The notes under the pieces were generated by a model. That model was not told the DNA's origin, made no database searches, and saw only the letters and a list, made by a program, of their open reading frames with translations. DNA of 34,040 bases from Gulosibacter macacae (GTDB lineage Bacteria; Actinomycetota; Actinomycetes; Actinomycetales; Microbacteriaceae). The translations under genes were made by a program, and so were the position numbers. Numbering within the stretch: the stretch's first letter is position 1; the number at the start of each line of letters is the position of its first letter. Of the stretch, positions 23,524 through 31,290 are shown piece after piece. The stretch spans positions 1-34,040 of the forward strand of contig NZ_RQVS01000017.1 in the NCBI RefSeq assembly GCF_003865375.1, given 5' to 3'.

Positions 23524-24111
23524 CTAGTTCGCGACCGACCCCACAAGCTCCTTCGCCGGGCGAATCGGGTCACCGTAGATGCGCGTCTGGAAGCGCGTGG
23601 CACGAATGTCATCGGCCCAGAAGTTGCCCGGGCGGCCAGCCTTGCGCAGGAGTCCCGACACAAATGCCGCCTTGGTCGGCGCGGTGCGCCACGCGGTTGG
23701 CATGAACGAGGCGTGCTTGCTGCCGCGCTCAAGCAATAGGCCATCAATGTTCGGCCGCAAGTGATCGAAGAGCTCGAGCTGGCTGTGCACCGTGAGCGGC
23801 TCGATATTGGTCACGATTGCCACCTCGATCGCAATTCGTTCGAATTCATCCCGGGTAATCGGCGCAAACCGGGGATCGTGGAATGCCGAGTTCACCGCGT
23901 TTTCAGCGATATCGGCGGCGAGACTGCGGAAGGGACGAACGGTACCGAGGCTGCCGCGCAATTGGCCATCGATGCTCAACCGCACAAACGATGAACCGCG
24001 GCGGTGCAGGTCGATGTCATCGACCATCGGCGGCACATGCGTCCGCAGACCCAACTCGGCAGCGATAGCACCGCGGGCGATGGCAACGTAGGGGTGGACA
24101 GACTCAGACAT
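23524..24111 (-). CDS. AMMECR1 paralogue 2, hexapeptide cysteine lost
   Basis: This 195-residue AMMECR1-family protein keeps the overall pattern: GSSFVRLSIDGQ, AENAVNSAFHDPRFAPI, LRPNIDGLLLERGSKHASF and a C-terminal KAGRPGNFWAD. The defining LRGCIG is LRGSLG (residues 51-56), so the conserved cysteine is serine (S54). The N-terminus adds a short MSESVHP extension compared with copy 1. ATG at 24111 has a strong GAGGAG ribosome site directly preceded by a 7-bp inverted repeat. It may be a non-catalytic partner of the canonical AmrA or have a changed substrate; sequence alone cannot decide. It lies on the same strand as the amr operon but is cut off from it by the intervening plus-strand gene. 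Confidence 0.88.
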   Translation of the reverse strand: MSESVHPYVAIARGAIAAELGLRTHVPPMVDDIDLHRRGSSFVRLSIDGQLRGSLGTVRPFRSLAADIAENAVNSAFHDPRFAPITRDEFERIAIEVAIVTNIEPLTVHSQLELFDHLRPNIDGLLLERGSKHASFMPTAWRTAPTKAAFVSGLLRKAGRPGNFWADDIRATRFQTRIYGDPIRPAKELVGSVAN

Positions 24112-24121
24112 TGGATCTCCT

Positions 24122-24155
24122 CGACCGGAAGCTGAATCGGCGGCGCATCCGGTCG
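24122..24155 (-). promoter_or_regulatory. Hairpin abutting the ribosome site of AMMECR1 paralogue 2
   Basis: CGACCGG and CCGGTCG form a 7-bp perfect stem around a 20-nt loop. On the coding strand the second arm runs straight into the GAGGAG ribosome site (CCGGTCGAGGAG). Folding could hinder or expose ribosome binding, but no known riboswitch is recognised. The paralogue upstream has a similar arrangement. Confidence 0.45.
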
Positions 24156-24191
24156 CTGCGTCGTCGCGTGTGGAGGCGACACTACGCCCGC

Positions 24192-24223
24192 CAACACCTG
24201 TCGCGAGCGGAAAACCGGTGTTG
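24192..24223. terminator. Weak inverted repeat between AMMECR1 paralogues
   Basis: CAACACC (24192-24198) and GGTGTTG (24217-24223) form a 7-bp stem with an 18-nt loop in the 184-nt gap between paralogues 3 and 2. No U-tract follows on either strand. It could slow transcription between the two genes or be chance. Nothing else convincing is seen in the gap beyond the ribosome-site hairpin and a Shine-Dalgarno-like GGAGGG on the plus strand. Confidence 0.3.
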
Positions 24224-24295
24224 TCAGCGATTTCGAAGGAGGGAAGCGAATGCCCAGAAACGTCGGCGCATCATGCATCCGGTTTCTCGGGCGGC

Positions 24296-24838
24296 CTACT
24301 GCTCCCGAAAGGTGCGCACCCGAAAGCGCGAAAGTGATACTTCGTCTGACCAGAAGTCGAGTGGAATGCCCGCGCGATGCTTGAGGTGCGTGACCATGTC
24401 GAGCGAATTGGTGTAGCGCTCCCAGGCTTGCGGCAAGACCGCCGCGTGGTGCTTGCCGTAGCGAATCATCACCCCGTCAACGCCGCGGCGCAATTGCTTG
24501 AGGACGGCGCGCTCGTCGCTCGCCACGAGGCGTTCGGGGGTTTCGAGCACCGACACCTCGAGTCGCACCTCGTCGAGTTCGTCGAGGTCGAGCGGTGCGC
24601 GCTTAGGGTCGCGGAACGCCGCGCTGACCGCGTTGTTCGAAATGTCGTCGCCGAGTTGGCGGAAGGCTTCCGCGGTGGAACCGTGCCCGCGCAGATGACC
24701 GAAGGTGTCGTACACCTCAACCGAACTCGCCCCGCGCTCGCGCAGGCGTTCGCTCAGCGCCGGGTAGGCGACTGTCTTGCCGAGTTCACTCAAGATGGAT
24801 GCGCGGGCAAGGCCGAGCACGAGGTTGCCGTCGATCAT
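24296..24838 (-). CDS. AMMECR1 paralogue 3, hexapeptide degenerate
   Basis: This 180-residue AMMECR1-family protein is the most divergent of the three. The LRGCIG site reads LRGHGS (residues 49-54): cysteine, isoleucine and glycine are all changed and H52 stands where the cysteine should be. The DPRF motif of block two is DPKR (NNAVSAAFRDPKRAPLD). The rest of the fold is kept: GASSVEVYDTFG, LRRGVDGVMIRYGKHHAAV, LPQAWERY and FWSDEVSLSRFRV. ATG at 24838 has a good AGGAG ribosome site preceded by a UNCG-loop hairpin. It begins 100 nt after the acyl-CoA ligase stop on the same strand and could be read through from it. Despite the divergence it shows no frame damage, so it appears to be maintained. 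Confidence 0.85.
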   Translation of the reverse strand: MIDGNLVLGLARASILSELGKTVAYPALSERLRERGASSVEVYDTFGHLRGHGSTAEAFRQLGDDISNNAVSAAFRDPKRAPLDLDELDEVRLEVSVLETPERLVASDERAVLKQLRRGVDGVMIRYGKHHAAVLPQAWERYTNSLDMVTHLKHRAGIPLDFWSDEVSLSRFRVRTFREQ

Positions 24839-24849
24839 GGTTGTCTCCT

Positions 24850-24865
24850 CTCGTCCGGAGACGAG
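24850..24865 (-). promoter_or_regulatory. UNCG-type hairpin abutting the ribosome site of AMMECR1 paralogue 3
   Basis: On the coding strand CTCGTC-TCCG-GACGAG forms a 6-bp stem closed by a C-UCCG-G tetraloop, an exceptionally stable loop class. AGGAGAC, the ribosome site, follows the last stem base directly. Such a structure next to a Shine-Dalgarno site can modulate translation or mark a processed 5' end. No ligand or protein partner can be inferred. Confidence 0.45.
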
Positions 24866-24938
24866 TGCGGGCCCCTGGAGCGGTGCCCAAGCAACCTGAA
24901 AGCCTACGCCCGGTGGGGCTGGAAGTGCTTCGAGGGCC

Positions 24939-26771
24939 TCAGCGCGCGTCCGCGCCGTAAATGTCGGTCATCGCATCCGAGAAATTGGCGAGCACTACCC
25001 GGCGGATGAGCTTCGTCGAGGCCGAGATCTCGCCCTCGGCTTCAGAGAACGAGCGTCGCACGACGGTGAACTTGCGAATTGACTCGGCCCGCGAGACCTT
25101 GAGATTCGCCTGGTCAATCGCGCGCTGAATCGAATCGCGAACTGCCGGATGCGTGCGCGCCTGCTCGAGCGTGAGCTCGCCCACACCGTGGTTGCGCAGC
25201 CACGTCGGCAGCATCGCCTCATCAAGCGCGATGAGTGCACCGATGAACGGCTTGCCCTCGCCAACCACGAGCACTTCGCCGATGAGCGGATGCGAGCGCA
25301 GCTCACCCTCAAGCACCGCCGGCTGCACATTCTTGCCACCGGCGGTGACGATGATTTCCTTCGTGCGACCAGAGATCTTGAGGTAGCCATCGGCATCGAG
25401 GTAGCCGATATCGCCGGTGCGGTACCAGCCGTCCTCATCAAACGAGGATGCGTTGGCCTCGGCATTATTGCGGTAGCCGCGGAAGACACCGGCACCCTTG
25501 ATGCGCACCTCGCCGTCTTCGGCAATGCGGATGGAGGTGCCCGGATAGGGTGCGCCGACGGTGCCGATCTTGATGAGGCCGGGGCGGTTTACCGACGCCG
25601 GCGCCGTGGTTTCGGTCGCGCCATAGCCCTCCATCACCGTCACGCCGATGCCGCGGAAGAAGTGGCCGTGGCGCTCGCTCAGCGCCGCACCACCTGAGAT
25701 CGCGTACTCGACCTCGCCACCCATCGCGGCGCGAATCTTGCCAAGCACGAGGCGATCGGCAACAACTCGGCGCCACCGCTGCAACGCCGAGGGCCCGGCT
25801 TCCGTGTCGAGCGCGACTGACCACGACTCAGCCGCGCGCACGGCCCAGCGGAAAAGCCGTAGCTTCATGCCGGTGCCAGCCTTCGCATCCGCCGAATTCA
25901 CGACCGTTTCGAACACCCGCGGCACCGCAATCAGCCAGGTCGGACGGAACGCCTGCAACTCGTTCACGAGCTGCTTCGTCGAGGGGGCGTAGCCGAGCAC
26001 TGAGCCCGAATGCACGCAGAGCATCTGCGCGAACCGGCCATATGAGTGCGAAAGGGGCAGGAAGAGCAGCGTGCGCTTCTGCACACCATCGGTACCTGCC
26101 GAGACCACATCGTGCAGGCCCGCATCGGCGACACCATTCGCAACGTGCGAGAGCAAATTGCCGTGCGTGAGTTCCACACCCTTCGGGCGGCCGGTCGTGC
26201 CCGAGGTGTAACAGATCGTGGCGAGGTCATCGAAGCGCACCGCATCCCGGCGCGCGGCGACCTCGTCGTCGGCAATCTCGCGACCTGCTTCGCGAAGGGC
26301 GCCCAGCGCATCCTCGTCGAGTCGAAGCACGCGCTCGAGCCCGGTCGATTCGAGCAGGGGCTCGGTAAGTGCGGCGTGATCACCGTTCTCCACGACGAGG
26401 ATGCGAATGGCTGAGTCGGTCACCATCCACTCGACCTGCTCCTGCGAGGAGGTGTGATAGATCGGCACGACGACACCGCCCACGGCGAGCACCGCGAAGT
26501 CGAGCACGGTCCACTCGTAGCGCGTGGCGGCCATGATGCCGACCGTGTCACCGGGGGAGATGCCAAGGGCAATGAAGCCCTTCGCCGTCGCGAGCACATC
26601 ATCAGCAAGCGTGCGCATGGTGATCGGTGCAAAGTCGCCACCGCGGCGTTCCTCGGCGAACACCGATTCGGGGTCGCGTTCGAGACGCTCACGCAACATG
26701 GAGTTGAGTGACTGCTCGGCCGAGAGCTTGGCACTCGGCGGGGTGGTGGTTTCGCGAAGGCGCGGCGACAT
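24939..26771 (-). CDS. Long-chain fatty-acid-CoA ligase (FadD15-like)
   Basis: This 610-residue ANL-superfamily adenylating enzyme activates fatty acids with ATP and CoA. The P-loop motif YTSGTTGRPKGVELTHGNLL is near residues 190-210. VMEGYGATETTAPASVNRPG and GTVGAPYPGTSIRIAEDGE mark the adenylate-binding core. The hinge and C-domain appear as WYRTGDIGYLDADGYLKISG, then RTKEIIVTAGGKNV with the conserved Lys region. The N-terminal SLNSMLRERLERDPESVFAE and QALF-free start are typical of bacterial long-chain ligases related to FadD15. The length is standard. ATG at 26771 follows AGAGAAG. It diverges from the MFS operon over 184 nt and lies upstream of the AMMECR1 paralogues on the same strand. 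Confidence 0.9.
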   Translation of the reverse strand: MSPRLRETTTPPSAKLSAEQSLNSMLRERLERDPESVFAEERRGGDFAPITMRTLADDVLATAKGFIALGISPGDTVGIMAATRYEWTVLDFAVLAVGGVVVPIYHTSSQEQVEWMVTDSAIRILVVENGDHAALTEPLLESTGLERVLRLDEDALGALREAGREIADDEVAARRDAVRFDDLATICYTSGTTGRPKGVELTHGNLLSHVANGVADAGLHDVVSAGTDGVQKRTLLFLPLSHSYGRFAQMLCVHSGSVLGYAPSTKQLVNELQAFRPTWLIAVPRVFETVVNSADAKAGTGMKLRLFRWAVRAAESWSVALDTEAGPSALQRWRRVVADRLVLGKIRAAMGGEVEYAISGGAALSERHGHFFRGIGVTVMEGYGATETTAPASVNRPGLIKIGTVGAPYPGTSIRIAEDGEVRIKGAGVFRGYRNNAEANASSFDEDGWYRTGDIGYLDADGYLKISGRTKEIIVTAGGKNVQPAVLEGELRSHPLIGEVLVVGEGKPFIGALIALDEAMLPTWLRNHGVGELTLEQARTHPAVRDSIQRAIDQANLKVSRAESIRKFTVVRRSFSEAEGEISASTKLIRRVVLANFSDAMTDIYGADAR

Positions 26772-26859
26772 CTCACACTTCTCTGCTGATCAAGAGGATT
26801 GGGGCAAACGAACAAATCTTAGATGTCGGCAGTGATATTCGTACGCGTCCACTCACAAG

Positions 26860-26880
26860 CCGGGCGTGTGTGACGCCCGG
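26860..26880. terminator. Hairpin in the ligase/MFS divergent region
   Basis: CCGGGCGT and ACGCCCGG form a perfect 8-bp stem with a 5-nt loop (GTGTG). It lies 75 nt before the MFS start in a 184-nt divergent region, where a terminator is not expected. It may be an operator palindrome or leader hairpin. Downstream, TAGATT (near 26905) could be a -10 box for the MFS gene. No named operator is recognised. Confidence 0.4.
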
Positions 26881-26955
26881 AATCCCGGTCGCTCGATGTC
26901 AGCACTAGATTGTTGCTAACGCATCTTCCGAGTTTTTCTCGTGCCAGGAGTTCTG

Positions 26956-28335
26956 ATGACCTCGCAGATCAACGTCGATCCCACCGAACCGGCGGCACTC
27001 AGTCGTTCCGAGCGGCTCGACCGGCTCCCGTTCAATCACCGACACGGGAAGTTGCTGGTCGGCTCGGGTGTCGGCTGGGCGCTCGATGCCATGGATGTGG
27101 GACTCATCTCGTTCGTCATGGCCGCCGTGGTGGCCCAGGGCTTCGCCACGACCGGTGAAGCGAGCCTGCTCGCGTCAATCGGCTTCGTCGGCATGGCGCT
27201 CGGCGCGACCTTTGGCGGGCTCATTGCCGACAAGATCGGCCGTCGTCAGGTCTTTGCGCTGACCCTCCTCATCTACGGGCTCGCTACCGGCGCCTCGGCC
27301 CTGGCGACTTCGGTGATCATGCTCATGATCCTCCGCTTCTTCATCGGCCTCGGGCTCGGGGCCGAGCTCCCGGTCGCCTCGACCCTCGTGTCGGAGTTCT
27401 CGCCGCGCCGCATCCGCGGTCGGGTCGTTGTCTGGCTCGAGGCGTTCTGGGCCGTCGGTTGGATCATGGCGGCGCTCATCGGCACGTTCGTCGTGCCCAT
27501 CAGCGACGATGGCTGGCGCTGGGCGTTGGCGCTCGGCATGGTGCCGACGCTTTACGCGATCGTGGTGCGCCTGGGCCTGCCGGAGTCGGTGCGATTCCTC
27601 GAATCGAAGGGCCGCATTGACGAAGCCGAGCGAGCAGTCCGCAACTTCGAAGAAGCCTCGGGCGTGCACACCGCCACCGAACTCATTGAGCGTGCCGATC
27701 GCGAACGCGAAGCGCGCCTCGCCGCCGGTGCGAAGTCGACCGAACCGAAGGTGTCGATCTGGTCGCCCGAACTGCGTCGACGCACCATCGCACTCTGGGC
27801 GATCTGGTTCTGCATCAACCTTGCCTACTACGGCGCCTTCATCTGGATTCCGAGCCTGCTCGTTGCCGCGGGCTTCCCGCTCGTGAAGTCGTTCACGTTT
27901 ACCCTCATCATCACCATTGCCCAGCTGCCGGGCTATGCCGTCGCGGCCTGGCTCATCGAAGTCTGGGGCAGGCGCGCGACGCTGGCTGTCTTCCTCGCAG
28001 GTTCAGCGTTCTCGGCAGTCTTCTTCGGGCTCGCGAACACCGAGACGCTCATCATTGTGGCCGGATGCTTGCTCTCGTTCTTCAATCTCGGCGCCTGGGG
28101 TGCGCTCTACGCCATCGGTCCCGAGCTCTACCCAACGAACATCCGCGGTACCGGTACCGGTGCTGCTGCTGGTTTCGGCCGCATCGCCTCGATCATTGCG
28201 CCGCTACTCGTGCCGGTGCTCATCACCGCGGGCGGCCCGATCCTCGTGTTCTCGGTGTTCGGTGTGGCCTTCGCCATTGCGGCCACCTCAGCGCTCTTCT
28301 TGCCGGAGCAGCGCGGAACCAAACTCGCCGATTAG
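26956..28335 (+). CDS. MFS transporter, aromatic acid/sugar type
   Basis: This 459-residue, 12-helix major facilitator has the arrangement of aromatic acid/H+ symporters and related NaiP-like carriers. GWALDAMDVGLISFVM in helix 1 holds the DxxD acidic motif important for proton coupling in this clade. ADKIGRRQVFALTLLIYG is the conserved loop 2-3 motif, ELPVASTLVSEFSPRRIRGR is the loop 4-5 motif, and PELYPTNIRGTGTGAAAGFG is the signature after helix 10. A charged central loop (about residues 215-265) separates the halves. The substrate is unknown. The ATG at 26956 follows CAGGAG. It is the first gene of a plus-strand run whose next start is 1 nt after its stop. Confidence 0.88.
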   Translation: MTSQINVDPTEPAALSRSERLDRLPFNHRHGKLLVGSGVGWALDAMDVGLISFVMAAVVAQGFATTGEASLLASIGFVGMALGATFGGLIADKIGRRQVFALTLLIYGLATGASALATSVIMLMILRFFIGLGLGAELPVASTLVSEFSPRRIRGRVVVWLEAFWAVGWIMAALIGTFVVPISDDGWRWALALGMVPTLYAIVVRLGLPESVRFLESKGRIDEAERAVRNFEEASGVHTATELIERADREREARLAAGAKSTEPKVSIWSPELRRRTIALWAIWFCINLAYYGAFIWIPSLLVAAGFPLVKSFTFTLIITIAQLPGYAVAAWLIEVWGRRATLAVFLAGSAFSAVFFGLANTETLIIVAGCLLSFFNLGAWGALYAIGPELYPTNIRGTGTGAAAGFGRIASIIAPLLVPVLITAGGPILVFSVFGVAFAIAATSALFLPEQRGTKLAD

Positions 28336-28336
28336 C

Positions 28337-29557
28337 GTGGCGGCCCTTTCTCGACTTCGCAGCGACCTGCCGTGGATCGCGGCTGTGCTCGGCGGTATCG
28401 CCGCCGGGATGCACATGTGGAAGGTATCGCCATTTGTGCCGGTGTTGCGCGGCGACTTTGTAATCTCGCTCACCGATGCCGGACTCCTCATCGCCGTGGT
28501 GCAACTTGCGGGGGTGCTTGGCGGACTGCTCTTCGGCATCCTCATTGAATCGCTCGGGGTGCGCCGCTCGATAGTCATTGGCCTGGTTTCGCTCACGGTC
28601 GCCTCAGTTATTGGCGGTTTCGTTGACAGCTTTGCTTGGCTTCTCGCCCTGCGTGCACTTGAATCGTTCGGCTACATGCTCACGATCGTCTCGGCGCCCG
28701 CGCTCGTGCGTCGGGTCGCCGAAACGCATCGCCTCACAACGGCAATGGGGTGGTGGGCAAGCTATCAGGGCCTCGCCTCGGGCCTCACGCTCGCCTCGGC
28801 AGCCCTCTTCGTCGGTGTGGTGTCGTGGCAGGTGTGGTGGCTCGGTACCGCGGCGGTGAGCGCGGCGGCAGTTGCGCTCATCCTGCTCGTCGTACCCGCC
28901 GATGAACCGCACCCGCAGCGGCGCACTGCGCGGGATGTGTTCGGCGCGCTCCGGCGCACCGTGTCGTTCCCTGCACCCTGGCTCGTCGGCATCACCTTCA
29001 CGAGCTACGCACTGAGCTGGATTGCCGTGATCGGCTTCCTCCCCACCGTCTACGACGCCGCGGGCATTGACCCGCGCACGGCGGGCCTGCTCACAGCCTT
29101 CGCGAGCGCGGTCAATATTGTCGGCGCCTTTGTTGGGGCCTACCTCATTCGCACCAAGCTCGGACCGCGCGGCGTCGTGTGGATCGGCGCCGCGGCCATG
29201 GGCGTCGGCGGCTGGGTCGTGTTCGCCTCGAATGCGCCCTTTGCGGTCACGTACATCGCGGTATCACTCTTCTCAGCGGTCGGTGGCCTCATCCCGGCGG
29301 TGCTCACGCGGCTCGCAGTTGAGTCAGCGCCGGCATCCGGTTCTCTTCCGATCGCACTCGGTCTCGTGCAGCAACTCGCGAACCTCGGCATGTTCATCGG
29401 GCCGATCATCGCCGGCCTCGTCGTTGACCTCAGCGGCACCTGGTCACATTCCTGGCTCATCAATGTTATTGCGGCCGCCTTCGGCGCGACGCTCATCGTG
29501 TTCGCCACGAACCACCGTTTCGGCGTGTCATGGCGTCGACCAGAGAGCGGTGAGTAG
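28337..29557 (+). CDS. CynX/YycB-like MFS transporter, tandem copy A
   Basis: This 406-residue 12-helix MFS protein resembles CynX/YycB/NimT-type transporters of small anions or drugs. Typical parts are MHMWKVSPFVPVLRGDF at the first helix, SLTDAGLLIAVVQLAGVLGG, the loop ILIESLGVRRSIVIGLVSL and LRALESFGYMLTIVSAPALV. LVQQLANLGMFIGPIIAGLV lies near the end. It shares roughly 70% of residues by eye with the following gene, so the two arose by tandem duplication. GTG at 28337 begins 1 nt after the previous stop; the long open frame upstream is out of register with homology. Expression should be coupled to the preceding MFS gene. Confidence 0.85.
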   Translation: MAALSRLRSDLPWIAAVLGGIAAGMHMWKVSPFVPVLRGDFVISLTDAGLLIAVVQLAGVLGGLLFGILIESLGVRRSIVIGLVSLTVASVIGGFVDSFAWLLALRALESFGYMLTIVSAPALVRRVAETHRLTTAMGWWASYQGLASGLTLASAALFVGVVSWQVWWLGTAAVSAAAVALILLVVPADEPHPQRRTARDVFGALRRTVSFPAPWLVGITFTSYALSWIAVIGFLPTVYDAAGIDPRTAGLLTAFASAVNIVGAFVGAYLIRTKLGPRGVVWIGAAAMGVGGWVVFASNAPFAVTYIAVSLFSAVGGLIPAVLTRLAVESAPASGSLPIALGLVQQLANLGMFIGPIIAGLVVDLSGTWSHSWLINVIAAAFGATLIVFATNHRFGVSWRRPESGE

Positions 29558-30809
29558 CTTGCCGGGCGCTACCAGGATGCGACAGCAGCTGCCGTGGATT
29601 GCCGCGGTAATCGGCGGCATGACCGCCGCGATGCACCTCTGGAAGGTGCCGCCGTTTGTGCCGCTCTTGCGTGACGAGTTCGGCGCCTCGCTCACGGATG
29701 CGGGCCTCCTCATTGGCATCATGCAGCTGGCCGGGGTGATCGGTGGGCTGTTCTTCGGCATCCTGATCGAATCGCTCGGCGTGCGTCGCGCCATGGTGAT
29801 TGGCCTTGTTGCTCTCACCGCGGCATCGGTGGCCGGGGCCTTCGTCGGCGACTTCGGCTGGCTGCTCGCCATGCGGGCCCTGGAATCATTCGGCTACATG
29901 CTCACCATTGTGTCGGCGCCCGCGCTCGTGCGCCGCGTCGCGAGCCCAGAGCGGCTCACCACCGCAATGGGCTGGTGGGCAACCTATATGGGTGTCTCCT
30001 CAGGTCTCACGCTCGCGGCGGCGGCGCTATTCGCCGGCACGATTTCCCGGCAAATGTGGTGGCTCGGCACCTCGGCGGTGAGCGCGCTCGCGGTGGTGTT
30101 CATCCTGCTGGTCGTGCCCGCCGATCCGAAGGCCGCCGAACGCCGCAGGCCGCGAGAGGTGCTCGCCTCCCTCGGCCGCACGATCACCGTGCCCGCGCCC
30201 TGGTTCGTTGCGCTCACTTTCATGAGTTATTCGCTGAGCTGGGTGGCCGTGATCGGCTTCCTGCCGACCGTGTATGACGCCGTTGGGATTGGCGCGCGCA
30301 CGGCAGGCCTCCTCACCGCACTCGCAAGCGCCGTGAATATGATCGGCGCGTTCAGCGGGGCACTCCTCATGCGCACGAAACTCGGCCCGCGCGGTGTCGT
30401 GTGGATCGGCGCGGCCGCCATGGGTATTGGTTCCTGGCTCGTGTTCGGTTCGGGTGCACCGTTCATCGTCACCTACCTGGCCGTCCTCGCGTTTTCGGCG
30501 CTCGGCGGCCTCATCCCGTCGGTGCTCACGCGACTCGCCGTCGATTCCGCCCCACCCGGAGGTTCAGTGCCGGTGGCACTCGGTCTCGTGCAGCAGCTCA
30601 CGAACATCGGCCAGTTCATCGGACCGGTGCTCGTCGGCATCCTCGTTGATGTGCGCGGCAATTGGGGCTCGACCTGGTGGGTAAATGTCGCCGGCGCTGT
30701 GCTCGGTTCGATGTTGATCGTCTTTGCGACGAGCCAGCGCTTCGGGGTGCGGTGGCAACAACCGGATGCGCCAGGTGCGTCAGTCACGCACGCGGCACCG
30801 AGCAAGTGA
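29550..30809 (+). CDS. CynX/YycB-like MFS transporter, tandem copy B
   Basis: This 419-residue MFS protein is the close paralogue of the gene before it. Nearly identical blocks include LESFGYMLTIVSAPALVRRV, ILIESLGVRR and RTKLGPRGVVWIGAAAMG. Differences gather in loops and in the first helix (MHLWKVPPFVPLLRDEF against MHMWKVSPFVPVLRGDF). The C-terminal tail is longer by about ten residues. GTG at 29550 overlaps the end of copy A by 8 nt; an ATG at 29577 is the alternative start. The conserved overlap suggests both copies are produced together. Whether they have different substrates cannot be told. Confidence 0.84.
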   Translation: MSSLPGATRMRQQLPWIAAVIGGMTAAMHLWKVPPFVPLLRDEFGASLTDAGLLIGIMQLAGVIGGLFFGILIESLGVRRAMVIGLVALTAASVAGAFVGDFGWLLAMRALESFGYMLTIVSAPALVRRVASPERLTTAMGWWATYMGVSSGLTLAAAALFAGTISRQMWWLGTSAVSALAVVFILLVVPADPKAAERRRPREVLASLGRTITVPAPWFVALTFMSYSLSWVAVIGFLPTVYDAVGIGARTAGLLTALASAVNMIGAFSGALLMRTKLGPRGVVWIGAAAMGIGSWLVFGSGAPFIVTYLAVLAFSALGGLIPSVLTRLAVDSAPPGGSVPVALGLVQQLTNIGQFIGPVLVGILVDVRGNWGSTWWVNVAGAVLGSMLIVFATSQRFGVRWQQPDAPGASVTHAAPSK

Positions 30810-30836
30810 CCGGATGCGCGGGCGTACGCTGACGAT

Positions 30837-31259
30837 ATGACCTCCGCCGAACCCACGCGCCGCGCCTTCGTTCGCTCCGTCACCGCCCTCGGTGGCGCCG
30901 CAGCCACCACCGCATTTCTTGCCGCTTGCACGTCGGGTGGCGGCTCTCCTGTGGAGCCGAGCGCGCCCAGCGAACCCGTGCAGTTGCCGACGGCTGAGGT
31001 GCCCGTGGGCGGGGGTGTGGTGCTCGTTGCTCACAACATCGTGGTGACCCAGCCGACCGCCGGTGCCTTTCACGCCTTCTCGGCGATCTGCACTCATCAG
31101 GGCTGCCCGATCTCGTCGGTAGAAGATCGCGGTGCCTACTGTGCCTGCCACTCCAGCTATTTCGACATCACCTCAGGTAAGCCAGTGGCTGGTCCCGCAA
31201 CGACGGCGCTCCCGACGATTGCGGTGGCGGTAAACGGCGACACACTCACCATCGGCTGA
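30837..31259 (+). CDS. Tat-exported Rieske [2Fe-2S] lipoprotein
   Basis: This 140-residue protein has a twin-arginine signal (TRRAFVRSV, R8-R9), a short hydrophobic stretch and a lipobox FLAAC with C31. It should be exported folded and anchored by lipid to the outer face of the membrane. After a Ser/Pro/Glu linker comes a Rieske domain: cluster ligands C85 and H87 in CTHQGC, and C102 and H105 in CACHSS, with C90 and C104 for the stabilising disulfide. Electron partners are not evident: no oxygenase or cytochrome gene is adjacent. It lies between the MFS pair (27 nt) and malQ (31 nt). Free-standing Rieske lipoproteins of this type are common in actinobacteria, with unassigned roles. Confidence 0.92.
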   Translation: MTSAEPTRRAFVRSVTALGGAAATTAFLAACTSGGGSPVEPSAPSEPVQLPTAEVPVGGGVVLVAHNIVVTQPTAGAFHAFSAICTHQGCPISSVEDRGAYCACHSSYFDITSGKPVAGPATTALPTIAVAVNGDTLTIG

Positions 31260-31290
31260 TCTCGTCGCCCGACGGCCCTAGACTGCGAGC

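Noticed and set aside
27917-28336. Upstream extension of MFS copy A
   Set aside because: It is an out-of-frame reading of the preceding MFS gene, Ser/Arg-rich with no membrane pattern.
29067-29549. Upstream extension of MFS copy B
   Set aside because: It is an out-of-frame reading of copy A; the paralogous sequence starts at the GTG at 29550 or ATG at 29577.
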